A DNA stretch of 64,000 nucleotides from Methylovulum psychrotolerans. Lineage in GTDB: Bacteria; Pseudomonadota; Gammaproteobacteria; Methylococcales; Methylomonadaceae. The notes under the pieces are model-generated. The model did not search any database. It was not told the origin of the DNA and worked only from the letters and a program-made list of their open reading frames with translations. Location of the stretch: positions 761,959 through 825,958 of the forward strand of contig NZ_PGFZ01000001.1 in NCBI RefSeq assembly GCF_002923755.1, read 5' to 3'. Each line of letters opens with the position of its first letter. The first letter of the stretch is position 1. Shown here piece after piece: positions 45,131-54,255 of the stretch. Made by a program: the position numbers and the translations under genes.

Positions 45131-47173
45131 TCAATAACTGACCCTAACCCCAAGCTCCGCCCCCCGTCCCGGCTCCGGCGCGAAATTGCGCAGGTACGAA
45201 GTCGAGTTGCGGATATTTTCATCCAGCAGATTATTCGCCTTGGCGAACAGCAAAACCTCCATGCCTTTAAATTGTTTAAGCTGGTATTGCGTGGACAGGT
45301 TAACCAGCACATACCCGGCAGTAGCGCTGTCGAACGCCCCCGGATGGTCTTGGGCTTCGCCGCGCGTCACCCGCAAATTACTGCTCCATGCGTCCTGAAA
45401 ATGGTCTATTTGAAAGCCAAAGCGTAACGGCGGCATTCTCGGCACATCGCCGCCGCTGACAAATTGGCCGCGCGTGTAATCGCTGAACAAGGTCAGCTCG
45501 ACCAACCCATAATGGTTTTCCATAAGCGGGAAAATGAGCTTACTTTCGTAACCCATAAAAGCGGCATCGGCTTGGCGGGTTTGCACAATAGGTGCGCAAG
45601 CGCTACCGACCGGACAGACCCCACCGTCCTCAGTGACCGACACGCCAGTACGCTGTTGGTAAATATAATCATTCGCCCAATTGTGGAACAGGTCAAGCTC
45701 CGCCCTCAGCCAATCGGCAGTAAACTTATAGCCCAAGTCCAAATTATACGACGTTTCTTCATGCAAATGACTATTGCCTATTTCAAAGCTGCGCGTGGCA
45801 TCGTGATAACCATGCACCAACAACTCCTGCACCTGCGGCGCCCGTTGCGAACGGGTCAGCGCCAAATTCAGGCTATTCTGTCGGTTAATTTTCCACAAGC
45901 TAGCTGCGGAGGCGCTGACCGGCAGATAATTAAGGCTGTTTAGCCCCTGCGGATCTAACGTGGTATCTTCGACACGGAAACCGAGCTGGTTATTGAGTGT
46001 TCCCAGAGAAAAAGACTCCACCGCAAACACCCCGTAACTGTGCGTCAGGGTTTCCGGCACAAGGGTAGTGAGGGTTGATTTGTCTATGGCGGTAAAATCA
46101 CTGGCAATGGCCTGAAAGCCGAGCGCACCGTGCAGGCCGCCTATCGGCTTGTGGGCCAATTCCAGACGGCTCTCGTAGGTTTTATTGGTAAAATACGCCG
46201 CTTCCACACTGTTCGGGACTTCAGTATGGCGATAGTCGGTATAACCGAGCTTCATGCGCAGGGCTTCGGCAAAATAGAAGGGATTTTTCAATTCGCTTTT
46301 AAAATCGTATTTGCTTTGTTTTAGCAGTATGCGGGTAATCTCGCCACCTGTACCATCGGGCGCTATGCCATAATTGCTCTCCAAACGATTAATGGCGACC
46401 CCAGCAAAACCCGGCGCACCGATCAGCGATAAACCTGCTGAGCCGCTAATGGCACTGGCGGAGCTATTGGCAAGAACGCCCTTGGTGTTTTGCAAGTTGG
46501 CCGGCAACGTCAGGTCAACTTGCCGCGCCGCATTACCATCTATGGCCGTCCCACCAATATCAACATTGTTGCGGTCACGGAAAAAACCATCTAAATGGTA
46601 AGCTAAGTGACCTTTGCCGCCCTCCAATTTCATAGTGGTGGCGGTTTCATCAGAGACAGAATCAAAACGTTGCTCCAATGCCCCACCTAGCCGTTTTTCA
46701 GGCAGTTTTTCGGGTATCCGGTTATCGATGACATTGACCACACCCCCTATCGCCCCGCTGCCATAAAGCAACGTTGCCGGGCCACGCAACACTTCTATAC
46801 GCTCGGCCAATAAGGGCTCAACGCTAGTGGCATGGTCAGGGCTAATAGCCGATGCATCGTTGCTGCCGATACCGTTCGCCAATACCCGCACCCGTGGCCC
46901 GCTTTGTCCGCGGATGACAGGCGTGCCGACCCCTGGCCCAAAGGATTGGCTGGTGATGCCGAGTTCATTTTTCAGCGTCTCACCGATGCTGTGCCCAACT
47001 TTCAGACGCAATTCGTCATCACTCAACACAGTAACGGGTACAGGCGTGTCGGCGAGACTTTCTTCTATAGGCGCAGTAACAATCACTTGTTCCAATTCAG
47101 ATATAACATTGTCTTTGGCATAGGCAGGCATAGCCAAGACCGAAACATACAGCAAGGCAAATTTTTTCTTCAT
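45131..47173 (-). CDS. TonB-dependent outer-membrane receptor, ZnuD-like
   Basis: 680 residues. A signal peptide (cleavage near AYAKD), TonB-box-like VIVTAP, a plug domain with GVGTPVIRGQSGPRVRVL, and AERIEVLRGPATLLYGSGAIGGVVNV, then a beta-barrel ending in an aromatic residue (GVRVSY). The barrel contains HGYHDATRSFEIGNSHLHEE, like ZnuD-type receptors. A perfect Zur-like palindrome lies about 40-60 bp upstream, supporting zinc import under Zur control. Another metal is possible. It stands alone. Confidence 0.8.
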   Translation of the reverse strand: MKKKFALLYVSVLAMPAYAKDNVISELEQVIVTAPIEESLADTPVPVTVLSDDELRLKVGHSIGETLKNELGITSQSFGPGVGTPVIRGQSGPRVRVLANGIGSNDASAISPDHATSVEPLLAERIEVLRGPATLLYGSGAIGGVVNVIDNRIPEKLPEKRLGGALEQRFDSVSDETATTMKLEGGKGHLAYHLDGFFRDRNNVDIGGTAIDGNAARQVDLTLPANLQNTKGVLANSSASAISGSAGLSLIGAPGFAGVAINRLESNYGIAPDGTGGEITRILLKQSKYDFKSELKNPFYFAEALRMKLGYTDYRHTEVPNSVEAAYFTNKTYESRLELAHKPIGGLHGALGFQAIASDFTAIDKSTLTTLVPETLTHSYGVFAVESFSLGTLNNQLGFRVEDTTLDPQGLNSLNYLPVSASAASLWKINRQNSLNLALTRSQRAPQVQELLVHGYHDATRSFEIGNSHLHEETSYNLDLGYKFTADWLRAELDLFHNWANDYIYQQRTGVSVTEDGGVCPVGSACAPIVQTRQADAAFMGYESKLIFPLMENHYGLVELTLFSDYTRGQFVSGGDVPRMPPLRFGFQIDHFQDAWSSNLRVTRGEAQDHPGAFDSATAGYVLVNLSTQYQLKQFKGMEVLLFAKANNLLDENIRNSTSYLRNFAPEPGRGAELGVRVSY

Positions 47174-47211
47174 AACACGGATTGAGTAGGGTTAAATAAG
47201 GGCTGATCTAA

Positions 47212-47233
47212 ATGATATGTTATAACATATCAT
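47212..47233. promoter_or_regulatory. Zur-type operator upstream of the TonB receptor
   Basis: ATGATATGTTATAACATATC and two more bases form a perfect 22-bp palindrome. Its core TGTTATAACA matches the gammaproteobacterial Zur box (consensus around ATGTTATA-TATAACAT). It lies 39 bp before the receptor start on the minus strand. The rest of the 338-bp gap (47174-47511) shows no gene. Confidence 0.72.
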
Positions 47234-47511
47234 ATTGCAAGGCCAAAACCAGCCAATAACATAACGCCATCATAGCGCGGTTAATCAGGGATTTTTATGA
47301 CAGCCGCTGACCTTAACTTGCCTCACACGCACCGATAGGCTAGTATTTCCGCATATTTGCTGTTCAAGTAAAAGGCGGGGTTATAAAAAACGTGACCATA
47401 ATGATGCCCAAGCTTAGAAATACCCGTATTAGCCCCAAAACCACGAACCGCCCGTATAATACGCCGCCCACTTAGCCATGCCCTACTTTTATTATCGCAA
47501 GGAAAACTACC

Positions 47512-48162
47512 ATGCTTAAAATCTCCACCCTCCTCATTCCGGCGTTGCTGGCAACAACCTTGAGTGGCTGCGGTTTGTTCCGTACTTACGAAGTCAAAGA
47601 TGCCAATCTGGTTACGGTCAGCTACGATGCGGTGGGTGACATGCAAAAACGTCTGACCCAAAAACTGCCGAAAAACTCGCTGATTATCGTCACCACCCTG
47701 CTCAACGTCGATAACCTGAACAAAACTTCGGCGTTTGGGCGCATCGTCTCCGACCAAATCGCTTCGGCCTTCCACCAATCCGGCTACCAAGTTATTGGCA
47801 TGGAACTGCCGATTGATTTGTTTATTATGAAGGAAGACGGTTCATTGCAATTGTCTGACGACACCAAAAAACTGCTCAAACGTTACCATGCGTCCGTCTT
47901 GGTCGGCGGTGTTTATGCCCCTGGAAAAAAGAACTCCTACGTTTCCCTACGCATGGTTGACACCATCAGCAAAGCCATTATTTCCTCAACAGACGTATCG
48001 ATACCGATGGGGCCAGATGCCAAACTGCTGATGACACCTAAAGAAGTCGGCTCTGCCGGAGCGCGGGGCGAGACGGTGGCCGAAGCGGCCAGCCCTGAGG
48101 CGGCGGCGACAGACACCGCCAAACCCGCCGCTGAGAAAACCACTACCGACAGCTTGGAATAA
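47512..48162 (+). CDS. FlgO-family-like lipoprotein
   Basis: 216 residues. Lipobox LSGCG, then a FlgO-like core: VGDMQKRLTQKLPKNSLIIVTTLLNVDNL, then SAFGRIVSDQIASAF, and RYHASVLVGGVYAPGKK. The last 40 residues are a low-complexity Ala/Thr/Glu tail. In vibrios FlgO sits in the outer membrane with the flagellum, but no flagellar genes occur here, so the name reflects domain similarity only. A hairpin with GGCTAT/ATAGCC (48181-48212) and a T-run follows. Confidence 0.75.
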   Translation: MLKISTLLIPALLATTLSGCGLFRTYEVKDANLVTVSYDAVGDMQKRLTQKLPKNSLIIVTTLLNVDNLNKTSAFGRIVSDQIASAFHQSGYQVIGMELPIDLFIMKEDGSLQLSDDTKKLLKRYHASVLVGGVYAPGKKNSYVSLRMVDTISKAIISSTDVSIPMGPDAKLLMTPKEVGSAGARGETVAEAASPEAAATDTAKPAAEKTTTDSLE

Positions 48163-48180
48163 TATTCGTCCGGGAACGGT

Positions 48181-48216
48181 GGCTATCTTGGCCGTTTCCC
48201 ACAATAATAGCCTTTT
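48181..48216 (+). terminator. Possible terminator after the FlgO-like gene
   Basis: GGCTAT (48181-48186) pairs with ATAGCC (48207-48212), followed by TTTT, and an overlapping GGGAACGG/CCGTTTCCC stem (48172-48200) offers an alternative fold. It lies between convergent genes. Confidence 0.4.
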
Positions 48217-48233
48217 GTAGTTGCCAGCCCAGC

Positions 48234-49178
48234 CTAACGGCCTAAAACCAAGCGAAAGCCCAAGTTCGCCTGCCGAGACCATGCCGTACCCCAATTACGG
48301 TAAGCGGCACGGACTCTGGGCGCGTCGGCGTTCCAGCCACCGCCCCGCAACACCAGCAAATCATCAAAACCAGGCTTATCTTGCAAACAGCCCTCGCCTC
48401 CGGTAGCCTCGCCTTCCTTATAGCGCGAACACGTCCACTCCCAGACATTCCCCAGCATATCGTACAAACCCCATGGATTAGGCAACAGCGAGCCGGTCAA
48501 CGCGTAAAAAAACCGCCCGTCGTCGCACTGATGGGTTTGCGCCCATGCCAGTTCTTTAATGGTTTTTTGGTCGGCGACATTGGCATAGCGGCAAGCAATA
48601 TCAGGGTTATTGCCCCAATAACGGGCGGTCGCCGTACCCGCCCGCGCGGCATATTCCCATTCCGCTTCGGAAGGCAAACGGTATTGCTGGTGGCTGGTTT
48701 GGTTTAGCCAGGCAATATACGCCTGCACATCATAAAAACTGACGCAGCCCACCGGATAATCCGGCTTAATCGCCAAATCCTTAACAGGCCGCCGCCATTG
48801 CGCCCACTCCCACCACTGCCAACGCGCTTCGGCGGTATGGTCATAACTCCAACAGCCGGTTTCCTCGCTATTGCGTTCGGCATCGGAGACAAATCCGGTA
48901 GCCTCAACAAAACGCGTAAACTCATCGACGCTGACTTCGTATTGGCTTAACTTAAAACCTTGCACACACACCCGACGCTGCCCTTCGTTATCACCACGCC
49001 CTACTTCAGACTCAGGGCTACCCATCACAAAACAACCGGAAGGCAAAGTCACCAGCGGCGGTAACAAAGCCGGACCGTGTTGTTGCAACGGTTTTTTTAA
49101 AGTGCGGACTAGTGGTTCGGCAGGCACAGGCACGCTAAACCCTACAGCCAGCAGGACAAAAATGAGCATAATCGGCAT
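48234..49178 (-). CDS. Formylglycine-generating-enzyme (SUMF1) family protein
   Basis: 314 residues with an N-terminal signal or TM segment (LIFVLLAVGFSVPVPA). The FGE-sulfatase domain includes CFVMGSPESEVGRGDNEG, YRLPSEAEWEYAARAGT, NPWGLYDMLGNVWEWT and VLRGGGWNADAPRVRAAYR. Many members are not true formylglycine enzymes but modify or bind other targets (EgtB- and PvdO-like). It is convergent with the FlgO-like gene. It shares a domain type with the NACHT protein 7 kb away, though the two sequences are far apart. The target is unknown. Confidence 0.88.
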   Translation of the reverse strand: MPIMLIFVLLAVGFSVPVPAEPLVRTLKKPLQQHGPALLPPLVTLPSGCFVMGSPESEVGRGDNEGQRRVCVQGFKLSQYEVSVDEFTRFVEATGFVSDAERNSEETGCWSYDHTAEARWQWWEWAQWRRPVKDLAIKPDYPVGCVSFYDVQAYIAWLNQTSHQQYRLPSEAEWEYAARAGTATARYWGNNPDIACRYANVADQKTIKELAWAQTHQCDDGRFFYALTGSLLPNPWGLYDMLGNVWEWTCSRYKEGEATGGEGCLQDKPGFDDLLVLRGGGWNADAPRVRAAYRNWGTAWSRQANLGFRLVLGR

Positions 49179-49241
49179 AAAAAAGTGAATGTCTGGGCAA
49201 AAGGCAAGTATCGCACGTTCACAGACTCACGCACACCCCAC

Positions 49242-50027
49242 TTAATGCGCCAAACTCAGCCCCAATTGGTTTTGGAAGCGTTGCGCCCATTCGCGGCTAC
49301 GCCCGTCGCGGAGCTTTTGGATGGTGGACGGAGCAGACGGCAACAGGATATTGTTGGGGTCAACATCAATATAAACGGCAAGGCGTTTGAGCACCGTCAG
49401 AATATCGTCTTCAATATCTTCATAACTGAGGCAATAAGGATAGATCCGCCGCTCATAAAAATAGCGTTGCCAACCTTTTTCTTGGGCAACGATATGATCG
49501 TACCAATATTTAATAGCCTGATAATCATACTTCAACGCCTCAAGCTTGGCTAAAGCAGTTTCGCTATGGGCAACATGGCTATGGAACACTTCCGATGAAG
49601 TCGCCCGATATAAAGACACGGCTTGTGCCGCCAAATCGCGGCGGGTCAGATAAACGAATTTAAAGCCATTCAGATACCGAAAATCGGCCATAGCCTGGGT
49701 GAAGTTTTCAAATTGAAACCAACTGGCCTTAAGGCCAGAGACATTGTTGGCAGTTCTGGCCACGCGGATACCGTTACGCAGATACTCATCGGGAGTACGC
49801 CCCGGCACATTTTTACCAATACGGCTAGCCACGGCAATCGCCCCCAATATCTCTTGGGGGATACCTAAGCGGCGGGTATTTTTAATGACATCACATAAAT
49901 AAGTGCTGCCCGAACGGGGGGTCATCGCGATAATATAGCGGCTACGCGGTTCGGGCACCGCTTCTAAATCCTGCAATACTTGCCCATTTAAGACAGGATT
50001 ACTAAAAATGTCTGTAATAGTATTCAT
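49242..50027 (-). CDS. Stf0-like sulfotransferase
   Basis: 261 residues. PAPS-binding 5'-phosphosulfate loop AMTPRSGSTYLCDVI near the N-terminus, VYLTRRDLAAQAVSLYRAT (3'-phosphate-binding Arg/Ser region) and a C-terminal RLAVYIDVD block. This pattern matches the Stf0/trehalose-2-sulfotransferase group. The substrate (a sugar, lipid or small molecule) cannot be read. The gene stands alone between the FGE-like gene and glnE, on the strand opposite glnE. Confidence 0.8.
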   Translation of the reverse strand: MNTITDIFSNPVLNGQVLQDLEAVPEPRSRYIIAMTPRSGSTYLCDVIKNTRRLGIPQEILGAIAVASRIGKNVPGRTPDEYLRNGIRVARTANNVSGLKASWFQFENFTQAMADFRYLNGFKFVYLTRRDLAAQAVSLYRATSSEVFHSHVAHSETALAKLEALKYDYQAIKYWYDHIVAQEKGWQRYFYERRIYPYCLSYEDIEDDILTVLKRLAVYIDVDPNNILLPSAPSTIQKLRDGRSREWAQRFQNQLGLSLAH

Positions 50028-50218
50028 AAAAGAAGATGACGTTTTATTGCCGGGCCGTTGCGGCCTAGCTTATAGTTTTTTTAAATTGCCTGGTGAGTTT
50101 AGTTTTAACAAGCAAAATATCCGCCAAGGCTTTTACAATACTATACCGACCGTTAATATTAATATCTGTGATGTTTTTAGGTATGATAAGGTGAATTTTA
50201 CCCAACTTTTCTTTTGCC

Positions 50219-53092
50219 ATGTCACAAACACCCAAGCCTCCGCCTGAAGGGCCGACCTTACCCGCCGACTTACACTATTCTGTCACTCTGTTTATGCAGA
50301 AATGGCAGGAAAAGTTCAACACCCCCAATTCCGCTATCTATAACGCACCACAATTGCCGCCTAGTCTGCCCCAAATATGGGCAAGCAGTCAATTTGTTGC
50401 TGAAAGTTGCTTACGGCAACCGCATTTATTATCGGATTTGCAACAGTCTGGCGATTTAGCCACGCCCTACACCGGGCAGACCTATCATGACAAACTCCAA
50501 ACCCTTAAGCCCGCCGACGAAGCCGGACTGATGCGCGGGCTGCGGCAGTTCCGGCGGCGCGAAATGGTCAGGATAGCTTGGCGGGATTTGGCAGGCTGGG
50601 CACCTTTGGCAGAAACGTTAATGGACTTGTCCTTGCTGGCCGAAGCCTGCATCCAATACGCGTTAGTGTTTCTGTACGGACAGGCCACCCGCAGACGCGG
50701 CACACCCGTATTGCCGGACGGCACCCCTCAGCAGCTGGTGGTGTTGGGCATGGGCAAACTGGGCGGTTACGAACTGAATTTCTCGTCCGATATTGATTTG
50801 ATTTTTGCCTACCCCGAAGACGGCGTATTGCTCGACAAAAAAGCCACCAGCTACGGTGAGTTTTTTACCAAATTGTGCCAAAGCCTCGTCAAAGTGCTGG
50901 ACGACATCACCGAAGAAGGCTTTGTGTTCCGTACCGACACCCGCTTAAGGCCGTTCGGCGATAGCGGCGCCATCGTCATGACCTTTGACGGCATGGAGCA
51001 TTACTACCAAACCCAAGCCCGCGAATGGGAACGCTACGCCATGATTAAAGCCCGCCAAGTTGCAGGCGATATGGCGCAAGGCGCACCGCTCATGGCAATG
51101 CTCAATGCTTTTGTCTATCGGCGTTATCTGGATTACGGCGCGTTTGCCGAACTGCGGGCGCTCAAACAGCAAATCATGCAGGAATTGCGGCGTAAAGACC
51201 GCCCGGATAATGTCAAATTGGGCGCAGGCGGTATCCGCGAAGTGGAGTTTATCGGTCAAGCCTTCCAACTGATACGCGGCGGCAGCGAAAAATCCCTGCA
51301 ACAACGCTGCATCCTCAGCGTCCTGCACAGACTGGGCGAACTGAACCTGCTCGCCCCAGACGATGCCGAACAACTGGGGCAAAATTACTGCTTCTTACGG
51401 CGGGTCGAAAACCATATCCAAGAATATCAAGACAAACAGACCCATACCTTACCGACCGACCCTTTAGCCCAACAAAGCCTGGCCTTTTCGCTGGGTTATC
51501 CCGATTGGGCCAGCTTCACCGCCGAACTGGCTACCGTCAGGGCGCAAGTCCACGGCATTTTTGACCAAGTCTTTTCCCTATCCAAACAAGAGACAGGCGA
51601 CAACCAAGCTCAGCAGCTTTGGGCAGGCACAGCGGACACCGACTGTCTGCTCGCTAGCCTAAAGCATTACGGTTTGACCGATCCCGAAAGCGGACTGACC
51701 GCCCTCAAGCACTTCAAACACGCCGCCGCCATCAAACGGCTCAGCACCAAAGGCGCGGCAGTGCTGGATCGGCTCATGCCGCTGCTGTTCGTAGGTCTAG
51801 CCAGCGTCAATAATCCCGACGAAACCCTAAAAAGGGTGCTGGGCTTATTTGAAGCCGTCGCAAGCCGGACGGTTTACCTGTCTTTGCTCGCCGAAAATCC
51901 CGATGCCTTAGCGCAAATGTTACGGCTGATATCCGCCAGCCTCTGGTTTTGCGACTCTCTGGCGCGTTTCCCCATTTTATTTGACGAACTGCTCGATCCC
52001 CGCACCCTGTTCACTCCCTTGCAAGCCGACGATGTGGACGCACAACTGCACCACCTGTTAAGCCCTATTGCCACCCAAGACCTCGAACAACTGATGATTG
52101 CCTTGCGCCAATTTAAACAGCAACAAGTGCTGAAAGTTGCCGCCGCCGACATCATGGGCATCATCCCGCTCATGGTGGTCAGTGATTACCTGACCGCCAT
52201 CGCCGAAAGCATCACCCGGCAAGTGCTGCACCGCGCTTGGCTGCTCCTCACCGACAAACATGGCACGCCGCCGGACAGCGACAGCGATAACAGCGGTTTC
52301 GCCATCCTCGGCTTCGGCAAATTTGGTGGCATCGAACTGGGCTACAGCTCGGACTTAGATTTGGTGTTCATTTGCACTTACACCGACGGCAACGCCCTGA
52401 CCAACGGCAACAAACCCATCCCTACTTGCCAATTCTATGGCCGCTTAGGGCAAAAAATCCGCCACATTTTCGATACCCGCCTGTTGTCGGGCATCCTCTA
52501 CGAAATAGACCTGCGCCTGCGCCCCAGCGGCGACTCCGGCTTACTGGTCACGCACATCGACACCTACGAAGATTATCTGAAAAACCAAGCCTGGACATGG
52601 GAACATCAGGCCTTGGTGCGCAGCCGCTGCATCGCTGGGGATTTACGCCTAAAAACTACCTACGACGCTATCCGCTACCGCATTCTCAGCAAACCCAGGG
52701 TGTATGAGTCCTTAAAAACCGATGTGCGGACTATGCGCGAGAAAATGCGCACCGCTCTGGCCAGCAAAGCCGTCGGTAAATTTGACCTAAAACACAGCAA
52801 AGGCGGTATTGCTGACATTGAATTTATCGTCCAATTTTTGGTGCTGGCTTACGCCTTTAACTACCCTAGACTAACCTTTTACACCGACAACATGCGCCTG
52901 CTAGACAGCTTGGCCAGTACCGCAAAACTGCCGCAAAGCACCGTCGACACTTTAAAAACCGCCTACTGCCTCTATCGGGATAAAGGCCATAAACAAGCCC
53001 TACAAGACAACAACGCCTTAATCGACCAAGCCGAGGTGGCGGAGCTGAGCCTATTGGTCGGGGAAATTTGGGATCAGTTATTGGGGAAATAA
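50219..53092 (+). CDS. glnE: Bifunctional glutamine synthetase adenylyltransferase/deadenylase
   Basis: 957 residues. Adds and removes AMP on glutamine synthetase according to nitrogen status. It contains two nucleotidyltransferase domains: the first with GKLGGYELNFSSDIDLIFAY (deadenylylation half), the second with GKFGGIELGYSSDLDLVFI (adenylylation half), each with a helical partner domain and the LRPSGDSG motif. The length is typical. It stands alone. Confidence 0.97.
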   Translation: MSQTPKPPPEGPTLPADLHYSVTLFMQKWQEKFNTPNSAIYNAPQLPPSLPQIWASSQFVAESCLRQPHLLSDLQQSGDLATPYTGQTYHDKLQTLKPADEAGLMRGLRQFRRREMVRIAWRDLAGWAPLAETLMDLSLLAEACIQYALVFLYGQATRRRGTPVLPDGTPQQLVVLGMGKLGGYELNFSSDIDLIFAYPEDGVLLDKKATSYGEFFTKLCQSLVKVLDDITEEGFVFRTDTRLRPFGDSGAIVMTFDGMEHYYQTQAREWERYAMIKARQVAGDMAQGAPLMAMLNAFVYRRYLDYGAFAELRALKQQIMQELRRKDRPDNVKLGAGGIREVEFIGQAFQLIRGGSEKSLQQRCILSVLHRLGELNLLAPDDAEQLGQNYCFLRRVENHIQEYQDKQTHTLPTDPLAQQSLAFSLGYPDWASFTAELATVRAQVHGIFDQVFSLSKQETGDNQAQQLWAGTADTDCLLASLKHYGLTDPESGLTALKHFKHAAAIKRLSTKGAAVLDRLMPLLFVGLASVNNPDETLKRVLGLFEAVASRTVYLSLLAENPDALAQMLRLISASLWFCDSLARFPILFDELLDPRTLFTPLQADDVDAQLHHLLSPIATQDLEQLMIALRQFKQQQVLKVAAADIMGIIPLMVVSDYLTAIAESITRQVLHRAWLLLTDKHGTPPDSDSDNSGFAILGFGKFGGIELGYSSDLDLVFICTYTDGNALTNGNKPIPTCQFYGRLGQKIRHIFDTRLLSGILYEIDLRLRPSGDSGLLVTHIDTYEDYLKNQAWTWEHQALVRSRCIAGDLRLKTTYDAIRYRILSKPRVYESLKTDVRTMREKMRTALASKAVGKFDLKHSKGGIADIEFIVQFLVLAYAFNYPRLTFYTDNMRLLDSLASTAKLPQSTVDTLKTAYCLYRDKGHKQALQDNNALIDQAEVAELSLLVGEIWDQLLGK

Positions 53093-53121
53093 CGGTCATG
53101 GCAGAGGTATTGAAACGCGAA

Positions 53122-53146
53122 GGCCTTTACCTATAACCTAAAGGCC
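53122..53146. repeat. Hairpin after glnE
   Basis: GGCCTTTA and TAAAGGCC form a perfect 8-bp stem with a 9-nt loop, 30 bp after the glnE stop and before the convergent HupE-like gene. It lacks a T-run, so termination is uncertain. Confidence 0.4.
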
Positions 53147-53166
53147 ACAAACACCAGCACTCGACC

Positions 53167-54255
53167 TCAACCCACCGCCGCCCATAAATACACCATCCCC
53201 GCCAGCGAAATCACCAACGAGCCGCCCCGCATCACCGCCAACCGATACTGGCGCGGCTTATCGGCAGGACTAAAACGCACCAACTGTTGCAGGGCAAAAA
53301 AGATCGGCAAGACAATCACTTGATGCCCTAATTCCACGCCCAAGCTAAAAGCGGCAATCGCCCAGCCGATAGTCTGTACGGGCATTCCCGCCATTGCGTC
53401 CAGCAAACCCCCCGCAAACCCTAGGCCGTGGAACAAGCCAAAAAAGAACACCGTCAACAGCCGCAAACCACCACGGCTTTGCTGCGGCCAAAACACGTTG
53501 ACCAAGGCGACCAAGACAATACTGCCCGCAATCATCGGCTCAACCACTGCCGAGGGCAAACGCACGATGTCCAGCACCGATAAGGTCAGCGTCAGGGTAT
53601 GCGCCAAGGTAAAGACGCTAATGACCTTGATTAAATCCCAAAGCGTCACGGTCGCCAGCACCAAGGCGATGATGAACAGCAAATGGTCGTAACCCGTGAG
53701 GATATGGTTAACACCGTGCGCCAGATAAGCGCCGAACATGCGGCTCAGATCGTTGGCGGAACTGTCGGCAAGCGTCAACGTTAACGGCTGTTTCGCGGTC
53801 AGTAACTGGCCTTGCTGCTGGGCTTGGCCTTGCGCCAACATCCGCACCACAAAACTGGCTTCCCACGGATTGCCGGGCGCGTACATAAATTCGTTGAGCA
53901 GATTCTGGCTGATGCGAAGTTGTTTGGGCGCTGCCGCTAATGGGTAAACAAAGGTGTAGAGGATATGCTCGCTGCCCGCTTCGCTGATGCCCTGCACCTG
54001 CCCCACCAATTCCTGTTGGTCGGCTTGGATATGGACATGCCGTAAGAAATACTGGGCATGTTCCCGCCAAGCTTCGGCTAAGGATTGGCTTTGGCTATCG
54101 GCAAAGGCGCTGCTGACAAACACCTCTTCAGTAGACACCTTCGCCTGGACAATTAATTGCCCAGACGCTACGTCAATAGCTAACGCGCCTTGGGAAACCG
54201 GATGGGCGAAAACCAGCACGGGCCATAGCAACAATAACATCAGGAATCTGTTCAT
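53167..54255 (-). CDS. HupE/UreJ-family membrane protein
   Basis: 362 residues. A signal peptide (VFAHP), a soluble periplasmic region of about 165 residues, then a HupE/UreJ-2-type domain with His-rich TM segments: YLAHGVNHILTGYDHLLFI, LLTVFFFGLFHGLGFAGG and FSLGVELGHQ. This family includes putative nickel, cobalt and other small-molecule permeases. The protein has the long N-terminal domain of the HupE/UreJ_2 subgroup. It overlaps the TPR gene's stop (4 bp) and ends a DUF4331-TPR-HupE operon. Confidence 0.85.
   Translation of the reverse strand: MNRFLMLLLLWPVLVFAHPVSQGALAIDVASGQLIVQAKVSTEEVFVSSAFADSQSQSLAEAWREHAQYFLRHVHIQADQQELVGQVQGISEAGSEHILYTFVYPLAAAPKQLRISQNLLNEFMYAPGNPWEASFVVRMLAQGQAQQQGQLLTAKQPLTLTLADSSANDLSRMFGAYLAHGVNHILTGYDHLLFIIALVLATVTLWDLIKVISVFTLAHTLTLTLSVLDIVRLPSAVVEPMIAGSIVLVALVNVFWPQQSRGGLRLLTVFFFGLFHGLGFAGGLLDAMAGMPVQTIGWAIAAFSLGVELGHQVIVLPIFFALQQLVRFSPADKPRQYRLAVMRGGSLVISLAGMVYLWAAVG

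Noticed and set aside
47323-47790. Minus-strand ORF of 155 codons opposite the FlgO-like gene
   Set aside because: It is the antisense of a lipoprotein gene with a clear lipobox and ribosome site.
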